Shown one piece after another: positions 1 to 6,549 of a stretch of 7,030 nucleotides of DNA. The notes beneath the pieces are model-generated. The model worked only from the letters and a program-made list of their open reading frames with translations. It was not told where the DNA came from and did not search any database. The position numbers and the translations under genes are program-made. This DNA is from an uncultured Burkholderiales bacterium (lineage in GTDB: Bacteria; Pseudomonadota; Gammaproteobacteria; Burkholderiales; Burkholderiaceae_D), in NCBI GenBank assembly GCA_903904635.1, contig CAIVDH010000428.1:1-7030 (forward strand), written 5' to 3'. Every line of letters starts with the position of its first letter. Positions within the stretch are counted from its first letter, which is position 1.

Positions 1-132
1 CTCTTGCAGGGCGCACAATAGCTTGTATGCCTTTCTCGTTTCGCTGGCAAACGGCAATTCATCCGAAACCCCGGCTTAACCCATACAGGTTTGATCTTGT
101 TCGGTGCTATTAGTAAGCCTATATAAGTAGAT
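1..132. other. Region downstream of bdhA, no gene assigned
   Basis: This stretch lies past the stop codon of the minus-strand bdhA gene and runs to the window edge. I see no hairpin followed by a T-run on the minus strand, so no intrinsic terminator for bdhA can be pointed to. Short open frames exist on both strands. One begins at a minus-strand ATG at 62-60 and contains a C-x-x-C pair before leaving the window; about 20 codons are visible, which is too few to call a gene. Another open frame on the plus strand stops near 113. They overlap each other, so at most one could be real. Confidence 0.3.
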
Positions 133-927
133 TTACTGCGCTACCCATCCTCCATCCATATTCCACGCTGCACCGCGCACCTGATTGGCCGCTTCACTAC
201 ACATAAATACAGCCAGAGCAGCGAGTTGCTCTGTTGTGACGAATTCTCCTGAGGGCTGTTTTTCCAGCAGCAGTTCGCGCTTGGCTTGTTCGGCTGGTAT
301 GGCGTGTTGTGCTGCGCGGGCATCGACTTGGTGTTGAACCAGTGGGGTCAGCACCCAGCCAGGGCAGATTGCGTTACAGGTGATGCCAGTCAGTGCTGTC
401 TCAAGTGCGGTGACTTTGGTGAAGCCCACAATCCCATGCTTGGCAGCGACATAGGCAGATTTTTGTGCGGACGCGACTAGCCCGTGCGCGGAGGCGATGT
501 TGATGATGCGCCCCCAGTTTTTTTGTCGCATGGCCGGCAGTGCCAGCCGCGTTGTGTGAAATGCCGAACTCAAGTTGATGGCGATGACGGCATCCCAGCG
601 CTCTGGCGGGAAGTCTTCAATATTGGCCACATGCTGTATGCCTGCGTTGTTAATCAATATATCTACGCCGCCCATTTGCAGTGCAGCCTGGCTCATCATC
701 TCTGCAATGTCGGCGGGTTTGGACATGTCGGCAGGGTGATAGTAGGTTGCAACTCCGTGGATGCTTGCAGTGTTTTTCTGCAGCTCGGTAATCATTACAG
801 CATCGCCAAAGCCATTGAAGATGATATTGGCGCCTTCTGCAGCGAGTGCATGAGCAATGGCCAGCCCTATACCGGAGGTTGAGCCGGTGACTAATGCGGT
901 TTTATCTTGGAGTTGTCGGTTCTGCAT
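133..927 (-). CDS. bdhA: D-3-hydroxybutyrate dehydrogenase (SDR family)
   Basis: This enzyme oxidises (R)-3-hydroxybutyrate to acetoacetate with NAD+ (EC 1.1.1.30) in the cytoplasm, the step that returns depolymerised polyhydroxybutyrate to central metabolism. The 264-residue protein is a complete classical short-chain dehydrogenase. It has the cofactor loop TGSTSGIG at 14-21, NNAG at 93-96, and the catalytic tetrad N118, S146, Y159 and K163. The residues known to hold the substrate carboxylate in the Pseudomonas fragi enzyme (Q94, H144, K152, W187, Q196) all appear here with a constant offset of four: Q98, H148, K156, W191 and Q200. This separates it from generic SDR reductases such as FabG or PhaB. 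The C-terminus (AAWNMDGGWVAQ) is also typical of the family. The ATG at 927-925 is preceded on its strand by AAGG seven bases upstream. It is transcribed away from the hydrolase-relA pair and is not part of that unit. Confidence 0.95.
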   Translation of the reverse strand: MQNRQLQDKTALVTGSTSGIGLAIAHALAAEGANIIFNGFGDAVMITELQKNTASIHGVATYYHPADMSKPADIAEMMSQAALQMGGVDILINNAGIQHVANIEDFPPERWDAVIAINLSSAFHTTRLALPAMRQKNWGRIINIASAHGLVASAQKSAYVAAKHGIVGFTKVTALETALTGITCNAICPGWVLTPLVQHQVDARAAQHAIPAEQAKRELLLEKQPSGEFVTTEQLAALAVFMCSEAANQVRGAAWNMDGGWVAQ

Positions 928-931
928 GTTA

Positions 932-978
932 TGACCTTAGGTGAAAATTGATGTTGAGCTCTTGATAATTTTAGGTCA
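932..978. promoter_or_regulatory. Divergent promoter region with TGACCT/AGGTCA inverted repeat
   Basis: The space between bdhA (minus) and the hydrolase gene (plus) holds an inverted pair, TGACCT at 932-937 and AGGTCA at 973-978, with centres 41 bp apart, close to four helical turns. Read on the minus strand, the right copy forms TTGACC, a reasonable -35 box for bdhA, although the hexamer 17 bp further on (CAACAT) is a poor -10. On the plus strand GATAAT at 964-969 is a possible -10 without a good -35. Promoters must lie here because of the gene arrangement, but the exact boxes and any operator role are guesses. Confidence 0.3.
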
Positions 979-1030
979 ATAGCCCAGTAAAATGCGTGTT
1001 CATCGCCATTACTTTTATAGATTGCGCAAA

Positions 1031-1897
1031 ATGACCCAGCCTCTAAGTAAATCAGTTCAATGCATCTCCCCAGCCGGTTTGCATCATATGGCTTATCGCG
1101 AGTGGGGTGATCCTGCCAATCCTGAGGTGCTGGTTTGTGTGCATGGTGTGACCCGTGTGTCAGATGATTTTGATCATCTGGCAGGCGCACTGTGTGACCG
1201 CTATCGGGTGATTTGCCCTGATGTGGTGGGGCGTGGTCGTTCTTCCTGGCTGGCTAATCCGCAGTTTTATCAATTGCCGCAGTATGTCAGCGATATGGTG
1301 AGTTTGGTGGCGCGTCTTGATGTGCCCAAGGTGGATTGGTTTGGTACTTCCATGGGTGCATTAATAGGTATGGGTCTGGCTGCCTATGCTGATACGCCTA
1401 TACGCAAAATGGTGATGAATGATGTTGGCCCAAATTTAAATTATGCCGCATTGATACGCATAGCCGAGTATATGGGGCGTGAGGTCAGCTTTGCGACTTT
1501 TGAGGAAGGCGTGGAATATATACGCACTATTTCTGCTACGTTCGGCACGCATACTGATGAAGAGTGGCGCAAACTCGCCGGAGATGTATTGCGTCGTAAA
1601 GAAGACGGTAGTTGGAAACGTCATTACGATCCGGCTATTGCGATGGGTTTTAAATCACTGACCGAAGAGAGTGCCAAGCAGGGTGAAGCAGCGATGTGGG
1701 CAGCTTACGATGCGATACGCTGCCCTGTGATGCTGGTGCGTGGCAGTGAGTCCGATTTGTTGACACCTGAAACGGCTGCCGATATGACTAAGCGTGGTCC
1801 GCATGCCGAGCTGGTTGAGCTTGCCGGTATCGGTCATGCGCCGACCTTTATGCATGATGACCAGATCGCAATTGCACGCCGCTTCTTTTTGGGATAA
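1031..1897 (+). CDS. Alpha/beta-fold hydrolase, substrate unknown
   Basis: A cytoplasmic alpha/beta hydrolase of 288 residues without signal peptide or membrane segment. The strand-3 oxyanion motif HGVTR is near residue 37. The nucleophile elbow is GTSMG with S107, the acid is D242 in RGSESDLLT, and the base is H269 in GIGHAPTF; together they form a complete catalytic triad. A helical cap region lies between about 130 and 215. The sequence does not show whether it acts as an esterase, a lactonase or something else. The start chosen is the ATG at 1031, which places the conserved region about ten residues in. An in-frame ATG at 992 would add 13 residues rich in Arg, His and Tyr; neither start has a clear ribosome-binding site. 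The gene ends 2 bp before relA, so the two are probably cotranscribed and perhaps translationally coupled. A link between the hydrolase and stringent control is only suggested by position. Confidence 0.88.
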   Translation: MTQPLSKSVQCISPAGLHHMAYREWGDPANPEVLVCVHGVTRVSDDFDHLAGALCDRYRVICPDVVGRGRSSWLANPQFYQLPQYVSDMVSLVARLDVPKVDWFGTSMGALIGMGLAAYADTPIRKMVMNDVGPNLNYAALIRIAEYMGREVSFATFEEGVEYIRTISATFGTHTDEEWRKLAGDVLRRKEDGSWKRHYDPAIAMGFKSLTEESAKQGEAAMWAAYDAIRCPVMLVRGSESDLLTPETAADMTKRGPHAELVELAGIGHAPTFMHDDQIAIARRFFLG

Positions 1898-1899
1898 GC

Positions 1900-4149
1900 A
1901 TGGTTTCGCAGGCAGTCATGTTGGACGGTGATGATCAACTGTGCGCAGGTTTGCGCGCAGAGGACGTGGCCAGACTATTGCAGGCGTTCGAATTTGTAGA
2001 TCAAACCTATGCTTCTCGTACTGTACCGACTGGTCAGGCAGCGTTGGCATTTGCGCGTGGTGTGGTCGCTTGTCTTGCTTCATTAAATGCAGATGTTGAT
2101 ACGCGGATTGCCGGTGTATTACTGGAGCTGCCATTTTTTGATGAGCAGCGTGCTGCGCAAATTGAATCGCGCTTTGGTAAAGAGATCGCCGATCTCGTTA
2201 CTGGCATTCGCCAGCTGATGCGTTTGCATGAAACTGCCAGCTTGCAGGTGGAGCCTGCAAAAAATAAAACTTCTGCGGTGAGTCAGATAGAGACGCTGCG
2301 CAAGATGACGCTGGCAATGGCGACAGATATGCGGGTAGTGTTAGTGCGACTGAGTTCGCGCTTAACTACGTTACGTTATTTTGCTGAACAAAAGCTGGAA
2401 AATGAAACGACACTGCGTTACGCGCGCGAGAGTTTTGATTTATATGCGCCGCTGGCCAACCGGCTTGGTATCTGGCAGCTGAAGTGGGAGCTGGAAGATC
2501 TTTCTTTTCGTTTTGTTGATCCGGCAGGCTATAAAAAAATTGCAAAAATGCTGGAAGAGCGAAGGGTCGAGCGGGAAGGTTTTGTTGACAAGGCGATTGC
2601 CCGCTTGAAGAGTGAATTGGAGGCCGATGGCATACGTGCAGAAGTGTTCGGCAGACCCAAGCATATCTACAGCATATGGAGCAAGATGCAGGGCAAGTCG
2701 CTGGATTTTTCGCGTCTGCATGGTGTGCGCGCTTTTCGTGTGATCGTCGACGATGTTAAATCTTGCTATGCGGTCTTGAGTATTGTGCAAAATATCTGGA
2801 CGCCTGTACCTGAAGAATTTGATGATTACATCGCGCGCCCAAAATCAAACGGCTATCAGTCGTTGCATACTGTGGTGATGGCTGAAGATGGTCGTACGCT
2901 TGAAGTTCAGATACGGACGCAAGAGATGCATCATTTTGCTGAATATGGCGTAGCAGCACATTGGCGTTATAAAGAAGGCAGTGGGGCTAATCCCAATCAG
3001 CAGTACGATGAAAAAATTGCCTGGTTGCGTCAGCTGTTAGCCTGGAAAAGCGAGATGGTGGATGTGGTGGTCGGGCAGGATGACACCGAGCGACAGTGGG
3101 TTCAGCAGTTAAAAGCAGCAACGCTGAATGATCGCATCTATGTATTGACGCCGCAGGCACGAGTGATTGAATTGCCGATGGGTTCTACGCCGATTGACTT
3201 TGCTTATCATTTGCACAGTGATGTAGGTCATCGCTGCCGAGGTGCAAAAATTAATGGTGTGATGGTGCCGCTAAATACGGCATTAAAAAACGGTCAGACT
3301 ATAGAGATTATTACTGCCAAGGGTGAGGCTTTTGCAAAAGGTCCGGCAGGTCCTTCGCGCGACTGGCTTGCTGATGGTTATACCGCTAGTTCGCGCACTC
3401 GTTCAAAAATCCGTGCCTGGTTCAATGCCGTTGAGGAGGCAGAAACGCTATCGCATGGCCGCGCTCTGCTGGAGAAAACGCTACAGCGTGAAGGCAAGAC
3501 GGCTGTCAATCTTGAAGATTTGGCCAATCGATTAGGCTTCCCTAAGTTGGAAGAATTGCTGCTATCCGTAGGCAAGGACAGATTCAGTCTTCGGCTAATT
3601 GAGCAGGCTCTACATGCCGATGATCCCCATCGCGCGCCTGCGCCTAATCCTGATGATGCTGTGCTGCCACGTAAGAGTCGCGCTTCTAGCGTCACGCAAG
3701 GTGGGAAATCTGGGGTGCTGGTGTTGGGCAGTGAAGGTTTGCTAACGCAAATGGCTCGATGCTGTAGGCCCGCGCCACCCGATCCTATTGTCGGTTTTAT
3801 TACGCGCGGTAAAGGCATCTCCATACACCGCACCAGCTGCAAAAATTTTGCAGAGATGCAGTTGCGTGCGCCGGAGCGCATGATTCAAACCGAGTGGGGC
3901 AACCAGAATTCCGATACGGTTTATCCGGTAGATGTGTTGGTGCTGGCTATGGACAGGCAAGGTTTGCTAAGGGATATTTCCGATATTTTCTTGCGTGAGA
4001 AAATTAATGTAATCGGCGTGTCTACACAAAGCAGCAAGGGGCAGGCGCATATGTCTTTTACTGGCGAGATTTCATCTACGGCGCAATTGCAGCGAGCACT
4101 GGCGTTTATACAAGAGGTGCAAGGTGTGCAAGAGGTTAAAAGACGATGA
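1900..4149 (+). CDS. relA: RelA-type (p)ppGpp synthetase homologue with degenerate catalytic Asp
   Basis: RelA binds stalled ribosomes carrying uncharged tRNA and makes (p)ppGpp from ATP and GDP/GTP. This 749-residue protein (E. coli RelA has 744) has the full domain order: pseudo-hydrolase about 40-190, synthetase about 230-370, TGS about 411-474, helical linker, zinc-finger-like region with C621-C622, H643 and C647, and ACT domain about 675-749. The hydrolase HD pair is replaced by L75-E76 and the ExDD signature is present as EFDD at 306-309. Both mark it as the monofunctional RelA branch, not SpoT/Rel. The G-loop region with G251-R252-P253-K254 and the catalytic E335 in EVQIRT are intact. 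However, the motif normally reading (F/Y)DVRA is HGVRA, with G275 (codon GGT at 2722-2724) where the metal-binding Asp belongs. The frame is otherwise undamaged. It follows the hydrolase stop by 2 bp with a weak GGGA ribosome site; an ATG at 1918 is an alternative start. Identity as relA is firm; synthetase activity is doubtful. Confidence 0.95.
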   Translation: MVSQAVMLDGDDQLCAGLRAEDVARLLQAFEFVDQTYASRTVPTGQAALAFARGVVACLASLNADVDTRIAGVLLELPFFDEQRAAQIESRFGKEIADLVTGIRQLMRLHETASLQVEPAKNKTSAVSQIETLRKMTLAMATDMRVVLVRLSSRLTTLRYFAEQKLENETTLRYARESFDLYAPLANRLGIWQLKWELEDLSFRFVDPAGYKKIAKMLEERRVEREGFVDKAIARLKSELEADGIRAEVFGRPKHIYSIWSKMQGKSLDFSRLHGVRAFRVIVDDVKSCYAVLSIVQNIWTPVPEEFDDYIARPKSNGYQSLHTVVMAEDGRTLEVQIRTQEMHHFAEYGVAAHWRYKEGSGANPNQQYDEKIAWLRQLLAWKSEMVDVVVGQDDTERQWVQQLKAATLNDRIYVLTPQARVIELPMGSTPIDFAYHLHSDVGHRCRGAKINGVMVPLNTALKNGQTIEIITAKGEAFAKGPAGPSRDWLADGYTASSRTRSKIRAWFNAVEEAETLSHGRALLEKTLQREGKTAVNLEDLANRLGFPKLEELLLSVGKDRFSLRLIEQALHADDPHRAPAPNPDDAVLPRKSRASSVTQGGKSGVLVLGSEGLLTQMARCCRPAPPDPIVGFITRGKGISIHRTSCKNFAEMQLRAPERMIQTEWGNQNSDTVYPVDVLVLAMDRQGLLRDISDIFLREKINVIGVSTQSSKGQAHMSFTGEISSTAQLQRALAFIQEVQGVQEVKRR

Positions 4150-4247
4150 AGAGTTTGTATGGTTGAAGTCACCTTGCTATGGTTTGTCCTCTATTGAGTA
4201 GTCTGCTCGAATTACCTTTTCAAATGATTAACGAAAGCGCATGACTT

Positions 4248-4271
4248 GCCAGAGCTGTTCGCAGTACTGGC
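4248..4271. repeat. Hairpin/palindrome with TTCG loop upstream of tRNA-Val
   Basis: GCCAG at 4248-4252 pairs with CTGGC at 4267-4271. Inside this, after one A-A mismatch, GCTG pairs with CAGT (one G-T wobble) around a TTCG tetraloop at 4258-4261. The result is a nine-pair stem. No T-run follows, so it is not a standard intrinsic terminator. It begins about 100 bp after the relA stop and its right arm falls where the -35 box of the tRNA promoter is expected. It could be the end structure of the relA mRNA, or a protein site over the promoter. Confidence 0.45.
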
Positions 4272-4290
4272 GCGCGATTGCAAAGCTGGC

Positions 4291-4296
4291 TATAAT
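4291..4296 (+). promoter_or_regulatory. -10 box of the tRNA-Val promoter
   Basis: A perfect TATAAT lies 11 bases before the first base of the tRNA, which would start transcription about five bases upstream of the mature 5' end. The matching -35 region (about 4267-4273) is a poor fit to TTGACA and lies on the right arm of the hairpin at 4248-4271. Promoters of stable RNA genes often combine a strong -10 with stringent control, but the discriminator here (CTCGCTTC) is only moderately GC-rich. Confidence 0.6.
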
Positions 4297-4307
4297 CTCG
4301 CTTCTTT

Positions 4308-4384
4308 AGGCGCGTAGCTCAGCTGGTTAGAGCACTACCTTGACATGGTAGGGGTCGTTGGTTCGAGTCCAATCGTGCCTACCA
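4308..4384 (+). tRNA. tRNA-Val (anticodon GAC)
   Basis: A complete 77-nt tRNA with encoded CCA at 4382-4384. The acceptor stem is AGGCGCG with CGTGCCT (one G-T pair), followed by discriminator A. The D arm is GCTC/GAGC with AGCTGGTTA in the loop. The anticodon stem is CTACC/GGTAG around the loop TTGACAT, giving anticodon GAC at 4342-4344, which reads GUC (and GUU) valine codons. The T arm is GTTGG/CCAAT around TTCGAGT. It has its own -10 box just upstream. No convincing terminator lies directly after it; the first strong one is at 4503-4529, in front of thrS, so the two may share a transcript. Confidence 0.97.
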
Positions 4385-4437
4385 ACACAGATGCAGGCTT
4401 TTTTATAAGAGCGAGAAAGGCAACCTGGTTATGACAC

Positions 4438-4519
4438 CGCGAACTAGCATTATCCCGCTGGTTACACGACGCTAGTCCGGTTATCTTTTTGTATGCAGTG
4501 AGAAAACGCGGCTAGTCCG
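4438..4519 (+). promoter_or_regulatory. Candidate attenuator switch elements in the thrS leader
   Basis: The 9-mer GCTAGTCCG occurs at 4471-4479 and again at 4511-4519, where it spans the loop and 3' arm of the terminator hairpin. The upstream segment CGCGAACTAGC at 4438-4448 is complementary to GCTAGTCCGCG at 4511-4521 at ten of eleven positions (A4442 faces C4517), and to the first copy at eight of nine. Pairing with the second copy would block the terminator; pairing with the first would leave it free to form. CTGGTTA also occurs twice (4425-4431, 4458-4464). These complementarities are seen directly; the switching role is inferred. Confidence 0.4.
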
Positions 4520-4529
4520 CGTTTTTTTT
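4503..4529 (+). terminator. Intrinsic terminator between tRNA-Val and thrS
   Basis: A nine-pair stem, AAAACGCGG (4503-4511) with CCGCGTTTT (4517-4525), closes on the five-base loop CTAGT, and the T-run extends from 4522 to 4529. This is a textbook Rho-independent terminator. It ends about 43 bp before the thrS start. With no clear promoter between it and thrS, it probably acts either as the partial terminator of the tRNA-Val transcript or as the regulated attenuator of thrS. Confidence 0.85.
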
Positions 4530-4532
4530 CGT

Positions 4533-4548
4533 CCGCAAAATATTGCGG
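4533..4548 (+). promoter_or_regulatory. Hairpin just upstream of the thrS ribosome-binding site
   Basis: CCGCAA (4533-4538) and TTGCGG (4543-4548) form a perfect six-pair stem with the loop AATA, ending 13 bases before the AGGAG ribosome site at 4562-4566. In E. coli, ThrRS represses its own translation by binding stem-loops in this part of its mRNA leader. Whether this hairpin serves the same purpose is unknown; I could not identify a tRNA-Thr-like anticodon loop in it. Confidence 0.35.
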
Positions 4549-4572
4549 CATTCTTAAAAGCAGGAGCAGATG

Positions 4573-6480
4573 ATGGTTTCAATCCGACTTCCCGATGGTT
4601 CGCAGCGACAATTCGATGCGCCCGTTACAGTGGCCCAGGTGGCGGCATCCATAGGCGCTGGACTGGCCAAGGCCGCCTTGGCTGGTAAGGTCAATGGCAC
4701 GCTGGTCGATACATCGTATCTGATAGAGCAGGATGCCGATCTGGCGATCGTGACGGATAAGGACGCCGATGGTCTGGAAGTTATTCGTCACTCGACTGCG
4801 CACTTGTTGGCTTATGCAGTCAAAGAGTTATTCCCTGATGCACAGGTGACGATAGGCCCTGTGATCGACAATGGCTTTTACTATGATTTTTCCTATAAGC
4901 GCCCGTTCACGCCAGATGATCTGGAAGCCATAGAAAAGAAAATGACAGAGCTGGTCAAGAAAGATGAAGCCATCACACGCAAGGTGTTGCCGCGAGATGA
5001 GGCAGTGGCGTATTTCAAATCCATAGGGGAAGCGTACAAAGCAGAGATTATTTCTTCTATCCCTGCCAAGGAAGACGTTTCACTTTATACCGAAGGTAAA
5101 TTTACCGATTTGTGCCGCGGCCCGCATGCGCCTTCAACCGGTAAGCTGAAAGTATTCAAGCTAATGAAGCTGGCAGGCGCTTATTGGCGCGGTGACTCTA
5201 AAAATGAAATGCTGCAGCGTATTTACGGTACGGCATGGGCTAAGAAAGAAGAGCAGGACGCATACCTGCACATGCTTGAAGAAGCCGACAAGCGTGACCA
5301 TCGTAAGCTGGGGCGTTTGCTTGATCTGTTTCATTTTCAGGAAGAAGCACCGGGTCTGATTTTCTGGCATCCCAAGGGTTGGACAGTCTGGCAGCAGGTT
5401 GAGCAGTACATGCGCCATGTTTATCAAGACAATGGTTATCAGGAAGTCAAAGCACCGCAAATTTTGGATCGCTCACTGTGGGAAAAATCCGGGCATTGGG
5501 ATAACTACAAAGACAATATGTTTACGACCGATTCTGAGAATCGTGCGTATGCATTAAAGCCTATGAATTGCCCTGGGCACGTACAGATTTTCCGCGCGAA
5601 TATGCATTCATATCGTGAACTGCCGCTGCGCTATGGTGAGTTTGGTCAATGTCATCGCAATGAACCATCAGGTTCATTGCATGGAATGATGCGGGTGCGG
5701 GGTTTTACGCAGGATGATGGCCACATCTTTTGTACTGAAGACCAGATTTTGGATGAATGCGTTGCCTTTACTGCGTTGTTGCAGAAGGTTTACCGCGATT
5801 TTGGTTTTACTGAAGTCATTTACAAGGTTGCTACGCGTCCTGAAAAACGCGTTGGTTCCGATGATTTGTGGGATAAAGCTGAAAATGCGTTGATCGAGTC
5901 ATTAAAGCGTTCGGGGTGTGAATTTGAGATTTCACCGGGTGAGGGCGCATTTTATGGTCCCAAGGTTGAATACACATTGAAAGACGCGATCGGTCGTACT
6001 TGGCAATGTGGCACGATACAGGTGGACTTCTCTATGCCTGTGCGGCTTGATGCTGAATATGTCGCAGAAGACAATAGTCGCAAGGTGCCAGTCATGCTGC
6101 ACCGGGCCATACTGGGTTCGCTAGAACGTTTCATTGGTATGTTGATAGAAAATCACGCCGGTGCGCTGCCTTTATGGCTCGCGCCAGTACAAGTTGGTAT
6201 TTTGAACATCTCGGAAGGTCAGGCTGATTATGCACAAACGGTGACGCAAAACCTGAAAAAACAAGGGTTTAGAGTGCAGACTGATTTGCGTAACGAGAAA
6301 ATAACCTATAAAATACGCGAGCATTCGGTTCAGAAGTTGCCTTATATAGTTGTTATTGGTGACAAAGAACGGGATGCAAACACAGTGGCCGTGCGTGCAC
6401 GAGGCAATGTCGATCTGGGTGTAATGTCCATCGATATGTTGGCAGAACGTCTCCATCAGGAGATCGCAGCCAAGGCCTGA
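4573..6480 (+). CDS. thrS: Threonyl-tRNA synthetase
   Basis: ThrRS attaches threonine to tRNA-Thr (EC 6.1.1.3) in the cytoplasm and edits mischarged Ser-tRNA-Thr. The protein has 635 residues (E. coli 642): TGS domain 1-61, editing domain about 62-225, class II catalytic core about 240-530 and anticodon-binding domain about 531-635. Editing-site residues H73, H77, D179 and C181 are present, as are the zinc ligands C333, H384 and H510 and the motif 2 arginine R362. The catalytic-core residues are offset by one from E. coli numbering. The start at 4573 is preferred over the adjacent ATG at 4570 because AGGAG at 4562-4566 lies six bases before it instead of three, and because it aligns with the E. 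coli N-terminus (LPDG at the same position). The gene is preceded by a terminator and hairpin leader and followed by infC, as in many proteobacteria. All key residues are present, so it should be functional. Confidence 0.98.
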   Translation: MVSIRLPDGSQRQFDAPVTVAQVAASIGAGLAKAALAGKVNGTLVDTSYLIEQDADLAIVTDKDADGLEVIRHSTAHLLAYAVKELFPDAQVTIGPVIDNGFYYDFSYKRPFTPDDLEAIEKKMTELVKKDEAITRKVLPRDEAVAYFKSIGEAYKAEIISSIPAKEDVSLYTEGKFTDLCRGPHAPSTGKLKVFKLMKLAGAYWRGDSKNEMLQRIYGTAWAKKEEQDAYLHMLEEADKRDHRKLGRLLDLFHFQEEAPGLIFWHPKGWTVWQQVEQYMRHVYQDNGYQEVKAPQILDRSLWEKSGHWDNYKDNMFTTDSENRAYALKPMNCPGHVQIFRANMHSYRELPLRYGEFGQCHRNEPSGSLHGMMRVRGFTQDDGHIFCTEDQILDECVAFTALLQKVYRDFGFTEVIYKVATRPEKRVGSDDLWDKAENALIESLKRSGCEFEISPGEGAFYGPKVEYTLKDAIGRTWQCGTIQVDFSMPVRLDAEYVAEDNSRKVPVMLHRAILGSLERFIGMLIENHAGALPLWLAPVQVGILNISEGQADYAQTVTQNLKKQGFRVQTDLRNEKITYKIREHSVQKLPYIVVIGDKERDANTVAVRARGNVDLGVMSIDMLAERLHQEIAAKA

Positions 6481-6496
6481 CGGATCAGCCGTCGGG
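6476..6496 (+). repeat. Hairpin spanning the thrS stop codon
   Basis: CCTGACGG (6476-6483) pairs with CCGTCGGG (6489-6496), with one T-G wobble, around the loop ATCAG. The stem includes the last two bases of the thrS stop codon. Only three T follow, so strong termination is unlikely, which fits infC needing readthrough from thrS. It might lower readthrough or mark an mRNA processing point that uncouples infC levels from thrS. Confidence 0.4.
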
Positions 6497-6537
6497 TTTA
6501 CCTTGTCGCAGAAGCACGGCTTAATTATTGGATTTTT

Positions 6538-6541
6538 GAGG
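6538..6541 (+). promoter_or_regulatory. Ribosome-binding site of infC
   Basis: GAGG, within TGAGGA at 6537-6542, lies eight bases before the ATA at 6550. This is the only good ribosome site in the thrS-infC spacer. It decides the start: an upstream in-frame ATT at 6532 has no ribosome site, and the first in-frame ATG (6733) would remove 61 conserved residues. Confidence 0.65.
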
Positions 6542-6549
6542 ATACTGCA

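Noticed and set aside
484..882. Open frame of 132 codons on the plus strand within bdhA
   Set aside because: It is antisense to the conserved SDR core, where all catalytic and substrate residues are accounted for on the minus strand.
3378..3881. Open frame of 167 codons on the minus strand within relA
   Set aside because: It lies wholly antisense to a clearly coding RelA region, has no ribosome site that I can see and resembles no family; it is a shadow of relA codon use.
1900..4149. Bifunctional Rel/SpoT assignment for the synthetase gene
   Set aside because: The HD pair needed for hydrolysis is replaced by Leu-Glu at 75-76 and the EFDD signature is of the RelA type.
4377..4404. Terminator directly after the tRNA (GCCT/AGGC followed by six T)
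   Set aside because: Only four base pairs with a 14-base loop, and the left arm is part of the tRNA acceptor stem; too weak to call.
4425..4464. tRNA-Thr anticodon-loop mimic formed by CTGGTTA (seen twice)
   Set aside because: The seven bases resemble a Thr(GGU) anticodon loop except at one position, but the flanking bases do not form a stem in either copy.
4385..4529. T-box riboswitch before thrS
   Set aside because: The conserved T-box sequence and specifier architecture are not found, and T-boxes are rare in Proteobacteria.
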